Part shown: piece after piece, positions 24,031-26,203 of the stretch | Numbering within the stretch: position 1 is the first letter of the stretch | Layout: every line of letters starts with the position of its first letter | Source of the DNA: Snowella sp031396835 | GTDB taxonomy: Bacteria; Cyanobacteriota; Cyanobacteriia; Cyanobacteriales; Microcystaceae | Length of the DNA: 26,203 nucleotides | Direction of reading: 5' to 3' | NCBI GenBank assembly: GCA_031396835.1 | Contig: JANNLO010000142.1 | Location: 1-26,203 of the forward strand | Translations under genes and position numbers: made by a program | Notes under the pieces: generated by a model | What the model was told of the DNA's origin: nothing | What the model saw: only the letters and a program-made list of their open reading frames with translations | Databases searched by the model: none

Positions 24031-25056
24031 ATGCAATTTATTGATCACGCAGAAATAGAAGTCGAAGCAGGAAAAGGAGGAGATGGCATCGTTGCTTTTC
24101 GTCGAGAAAAATATGTTCCCGCAGGTGGGCCTTCTGGTGGAAATGGAGGACGAGGCGGTTCGGTTATTTTCAAAGCCGTTGATAATTTACAAACACTTTT
24201 AGATTTTCGCTATGCCCGTTCTTTTAAAGCCGATGATGGTAAGCGGGGCGGCCCCAATAATTGCACGGGAGCAGCAGGAAAAGATACTCTAATTGAAATT
24301 CCCTGTGGAACCATTATCTATAATTCAGAAACAGGGGAAATATTAGGAGATTTGGTGACAGATGGACAGATTTTGTGTGTAGCCCAGGGCGGAAAAGGAG
24401 GATTAGGCAACCAACATTTTTTGAGTAATCGCAACCGCGCTCCAGAATATTCGTTACCTGGTTTAGAAGGCGAAAAATTTCCGTTACGACTAGAATTAAA
24501 ACTTTTGGCGGAAGTGGGAATTATTGGTTTACCGAATGCAGGAAAATCGACACTTATTTCGGCTTTATCCTCTGCTCGTCCTAAAATTGCCGACTATCCT
24601 TTTACCACGCTTATTCCCAACTTAGGGGTTGTTCGTAAACCAACAGGAGATGGAACCGTATTTGCCGATATTCCAGGTCTAATCGAGGGAGCGCACGAGG
24701 GAGTCGGCTTAGGCTTCGATTTTCTGCGACATATTGAACGCACTCGCTTGTTATTGCACTTAATCGATATGACTGATAGTGATCCCCTGGCTGATTATCA
24801 CACCATTCAGCAGGAATTATCAGCCTATGGACAAGGTTTACCCGAACGTCCTCAAATTATCGTTTTGAATAAAATGGATGCAGCCGAAAAAGAAATGGTG
24901 GAATCTGTTCATCAAGAATTAGCCGAACTTTCTTCTGTCCCGATTTTACGAATTTCTGCGGTAACTCGATTCGGTTTAGATGGCTTATTACAAGTAGTTT
25001 GGGATAAATTAGACGAGATGAAAGCTTTAGCAGAGGAATCTTTAAGAGAGCTTTAG
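24031..25056 (+). CDS. obgE: GTPase ObgE (CgtA)
   Basis: A 341-residue ribosome-associated GTPase. Residues 1-158 are the glycine-rich Obg fold (GKGGDGIVAFRREKYVP, GGPSGGNGGRGGSV, GGKGGLGN). The G domain follows with G1 GLPNAGKST (166-174), G2 DYPFTTL, G3 DIPGLIEGAHEG (213-224) and G4 NKMD (280-283). It lacks the C-terminal OCT extension of some Firmicutes homologues, as is usual in cyanobacteria. It acts in 50S maturation and stress control. It is convergent with the PP2C gene, with a 62-bp gap between them in which I see no clear terminator. Confidence 0.97.
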   Translation: MQFIDHAEIEVEAGKGGDGIVAFRREKYVPAGGPSGGNGGRGGSVIFKAVDNLQTLLDFRYARSFKADDGKRGGPNNCTGAAGKDTLIEIPCGTIIYNSETGEILGDLVTDGQILCVAQGGKGGLGNQHFLSNRNRAPEYSLPGLEGEKFPLRLELKLLAEVGIIGLPNAGKSTLISALSSARPKIADYPFTTLIPNLGVVRKPTGDGTVFADIPGLIEGAHEGVGLGFDFLRHIERTRLLLHLIDMTDSDPLADYHTIQQELSAYGQGLPERPQIIVLNKMDAAEKEMVESVHQELAELSSVPILRISAVTRFGLDGLLQVVWDKLDEMKALAEESLREL

Positions 25057-25118
25057 GCGATCGCGGTTTGTCTTTAGGCCAGAGAGGATTCATAAACGCT
25101 AGAAATCGCTGTTGTTTT

Positions 25119-25856
25119 TTAGGGATTTGATAATACAAGATCAACAAGAACAACGGTAATATTATCGGAACCGCCAGCCTCTTTGGCTGATTCAATTAAA
25201 GAGATCGCCTTCTCCTCATAGGATTTTTCCGATCCTAAAATTTCCAAAATTGTCTCATCCTCAACTTCTTCTGTTAAACCATCACTACATAAAAGAAAAA
25301 GATCGCCTGGGTTTACTTCTAAAGACGCAACTTCTACTTGATTTAAATCTCTACGTCCCAAACACTGAAATAAAACGTGTCGCCAGGGATGAATTCTTGC
25401 TTGTTCTTCTTCAATATCGCCCATTTTTAAAGCTCTTGCTACCCAAGTATGATCTTCAGTGACTTGCTGTAACTCTGCACTCCGTAAACAATATAAACGA
25501 GAATCTCCAATGTGAGCGCGCCAAGCCCCATCATGCCGAAAAGCAATTAAAACGGCCGTTGTTCCCATGTCTCTTCGTTCGGGATGTTCTTCCTGGTCTT
25601 CAATAATGCCTTGATTTGCCGCTAACAATGCGTTTTGAAGAAGTTGAGGTGAAGGCGTTTCCGATTCCCATTCTTTCTCCAAATAGCTACTGACAATTTT
25701 AGTGGCAATTAAACTAGCTTCTTGCCCGCCTGCGTGTCCTCCCATGCCATCAGCAACAATAAAGAAACGTGCCAAGGAATCAATATAATAACTATCCTGA
25801 TTGGCGGAGCGAACCATGCCAGTATCGGTGCGTCCGATAAATTGACGATTTATCAT
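25119..25856 (-). CDS. PP2C-family Ser/Thr protein phosphatase (Stp1-like)
   Basis: A 245-residue metal-dependent phosphatase using the ATG at 25856; an in-frame GTG at 25877 would add seven residues, and neither has a clear ribosome site. Motifs (numbered from that GTG) are GRTDTGMVRSANQDSYYID with D28, VADGMGGHAGG (41-51), then AHIGDSRLYCLR, LFLLCSDGLTEEVEDETI and GGSDNITVVLVDL. All the metal-binding aspartates expected for bacterial PP2C are present, so it should be active. It is probably soluble and counteracts Hanks-type kinases. It follows the ABC1/AarF-type gene on the same strand, with a gap of about 56 bp from that gene's stop. Confidence 0.92.
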   Translation of the reverse strand: MINRQFIGRTDTGMVRSANQDSYYIDSLARFFIVADGMGGHAGGQEASLIATKIVSSYLEKEWESETPSPQLLQNALLAANQGIIEDQEEHPERRDMGTTAVLIAFRHDGAWRAHIGDSRLYCLRSAELQQVTEDHTWVARALKMGDIEEEQARIHPWRHVLFQCLGRRDLNQVEVASLEVNPGDLFLLCSDGLTEEVEDETILEILGSEKSYEEKAISLIESAKEAGGSDNITVVLVDLVLSNP

Positions 25857-25912
25857 GGGAGAATTTGTTTCTAACACTTGATCAGTATTGTAAAAATAAA
25901 GTTGTTTTGATT

Positions 25913-26203
25913 TTAAAATTTGCGGTCTTGACGGTCTAGTCGTTTCATCAACTGCCAGAGCGCGTAACCAGGAACTATTGCTATTAATAGCACAACAACG
26001 GCGATCGCAACATATTGATTTACAAACAACAGAGTTGCAGAAATTAATAAAGTGCTAAGAATCAGGGTGTAATTTGTTCCCAACTGCATAGTACTAAGGC
26101 GACGCAAGAGTCGGTCTGATTCTGAAGAACGTACCCGAATCAAGACATCTCCTTTTTCTAGCTTCTCAATTGTATCTTCAATCCGCCTGGGTAAGCCAAG
26201 GGC
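25913..26203 (-). CDS. ABC1/AarF (UbiB) atypical kinase family protein, C-terminal part
   Basis: Only the last 96 codons are in the window; the frame is open to the right edge, so the gene starts outside. The visible part begins ALGLPRRIEDTIEKLEKGDV and continues to a two-helix membrane hairpin (LILSTLLISATLLFVNQ and AIAVVVLLIAIVPGYALWQL) and a basic tail. This is the typical C-terminus of cyanobacterial ABC1/UbiB proteins, with their L-P-R-R and R-R-L-x-T-x-Q segments before two transmembrane helices. These membrane-associated atypical kinases act in quinone or lipid metabolism. The kinase motifs lie beyond the window, so the exact paralogue cannot be told. Confidence 0.8.
   Translation of the reverse strand, partial: ALGLPRRIEDTIEKLEKGDVLIRVRSSESDRLLRRLSTMQLGTNYTLILSTLLISATLLFVNQYVAIAVVVLLIAIVPGYALWQLMKRLDRQDRKF

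Overview
The window is chromosomal DNA from an AT-rich cyanobacterium. The evidence is a photosystem II subunit gene (psb30/ycf12), a GUN4-domain protein, a TerB/Mo-nitrogenase-C-terminal-domain fusion of the kind found in cyanobacteria, cobalamin genes, and many copies of the cyanobacterial HIP1 octamer (GCGATCGC) in the right-hand 15 kb. I cannot name the genus from the sequence.

Left region (1-11481), everything on the minus strand: a surface-polysaccharide cluster of the Wzx/Wzy type. Read in the direction of transcription (right to left) it holds a Wzx-like flippase, a Wzy-like polymerase, a class I methyltransferase, a GT2 glycosyltransferase, a broken methyltransferase gene, a GT4 glycosyltransferase, another methyltransferase, an aldo/keto reductase, a transketolase split into two overlapping genes, and the membrane sugar-1-phosphate transferase that would start the repeat unit on undecaprenyl phosphate. 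The left edge cuts into the first 20 codons of what looks like an IS1595/IS1016-type transposase. The cluster is very AT-rich and nearly lacks HIP1 sites (one seen by eye against about 22 to its right), which suggests horizontal acquisition or replacement. No export or chain-length genes (wza, wzc, wzb) are visible here.

Middle (11482-17348): a gene-poor stretch of about 720 bp with a 16-bp tandem duplication, then psb30 (minus) with a clear terminator. It is divergent from a YkgJ-type cysteine-cluster protein and cobK, which form a tight pair. Then come a YkvA/DUF1232 membrane protein, an apparently exported GUN4-domain protein (minus), a HEAT-repeat protein (minus) and a GlcD-like FAD oxidoreductase (minus).

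Right region (17575-26203): mainly plus-strand housekeeping genes: trpS, a methylenetetrahydrofolate-reductase-family protein, a small protein made of a perfect ten-residue Gly repeat, a long LOG-family protein, lgt, cobM, the TerB/Mo-nitro_C fusion, and obgE. On the minus strand at the right end are a PP2C Ser/Thr phosphatase and the C-terminal end of an ABC1/AarF (UbiB) kinase-like protein cut by the window edge.

I do not see a clearly new defence or mobile system. The items most worth a second look are the split transketolase plus reductase inside the polysaccharide cluster, the signal-peptide-bearing GUN4 protein, the decapeptide-repeat protein, the TerB/Mo-nitro_C fusion, and the multiply broken methyltransferase.
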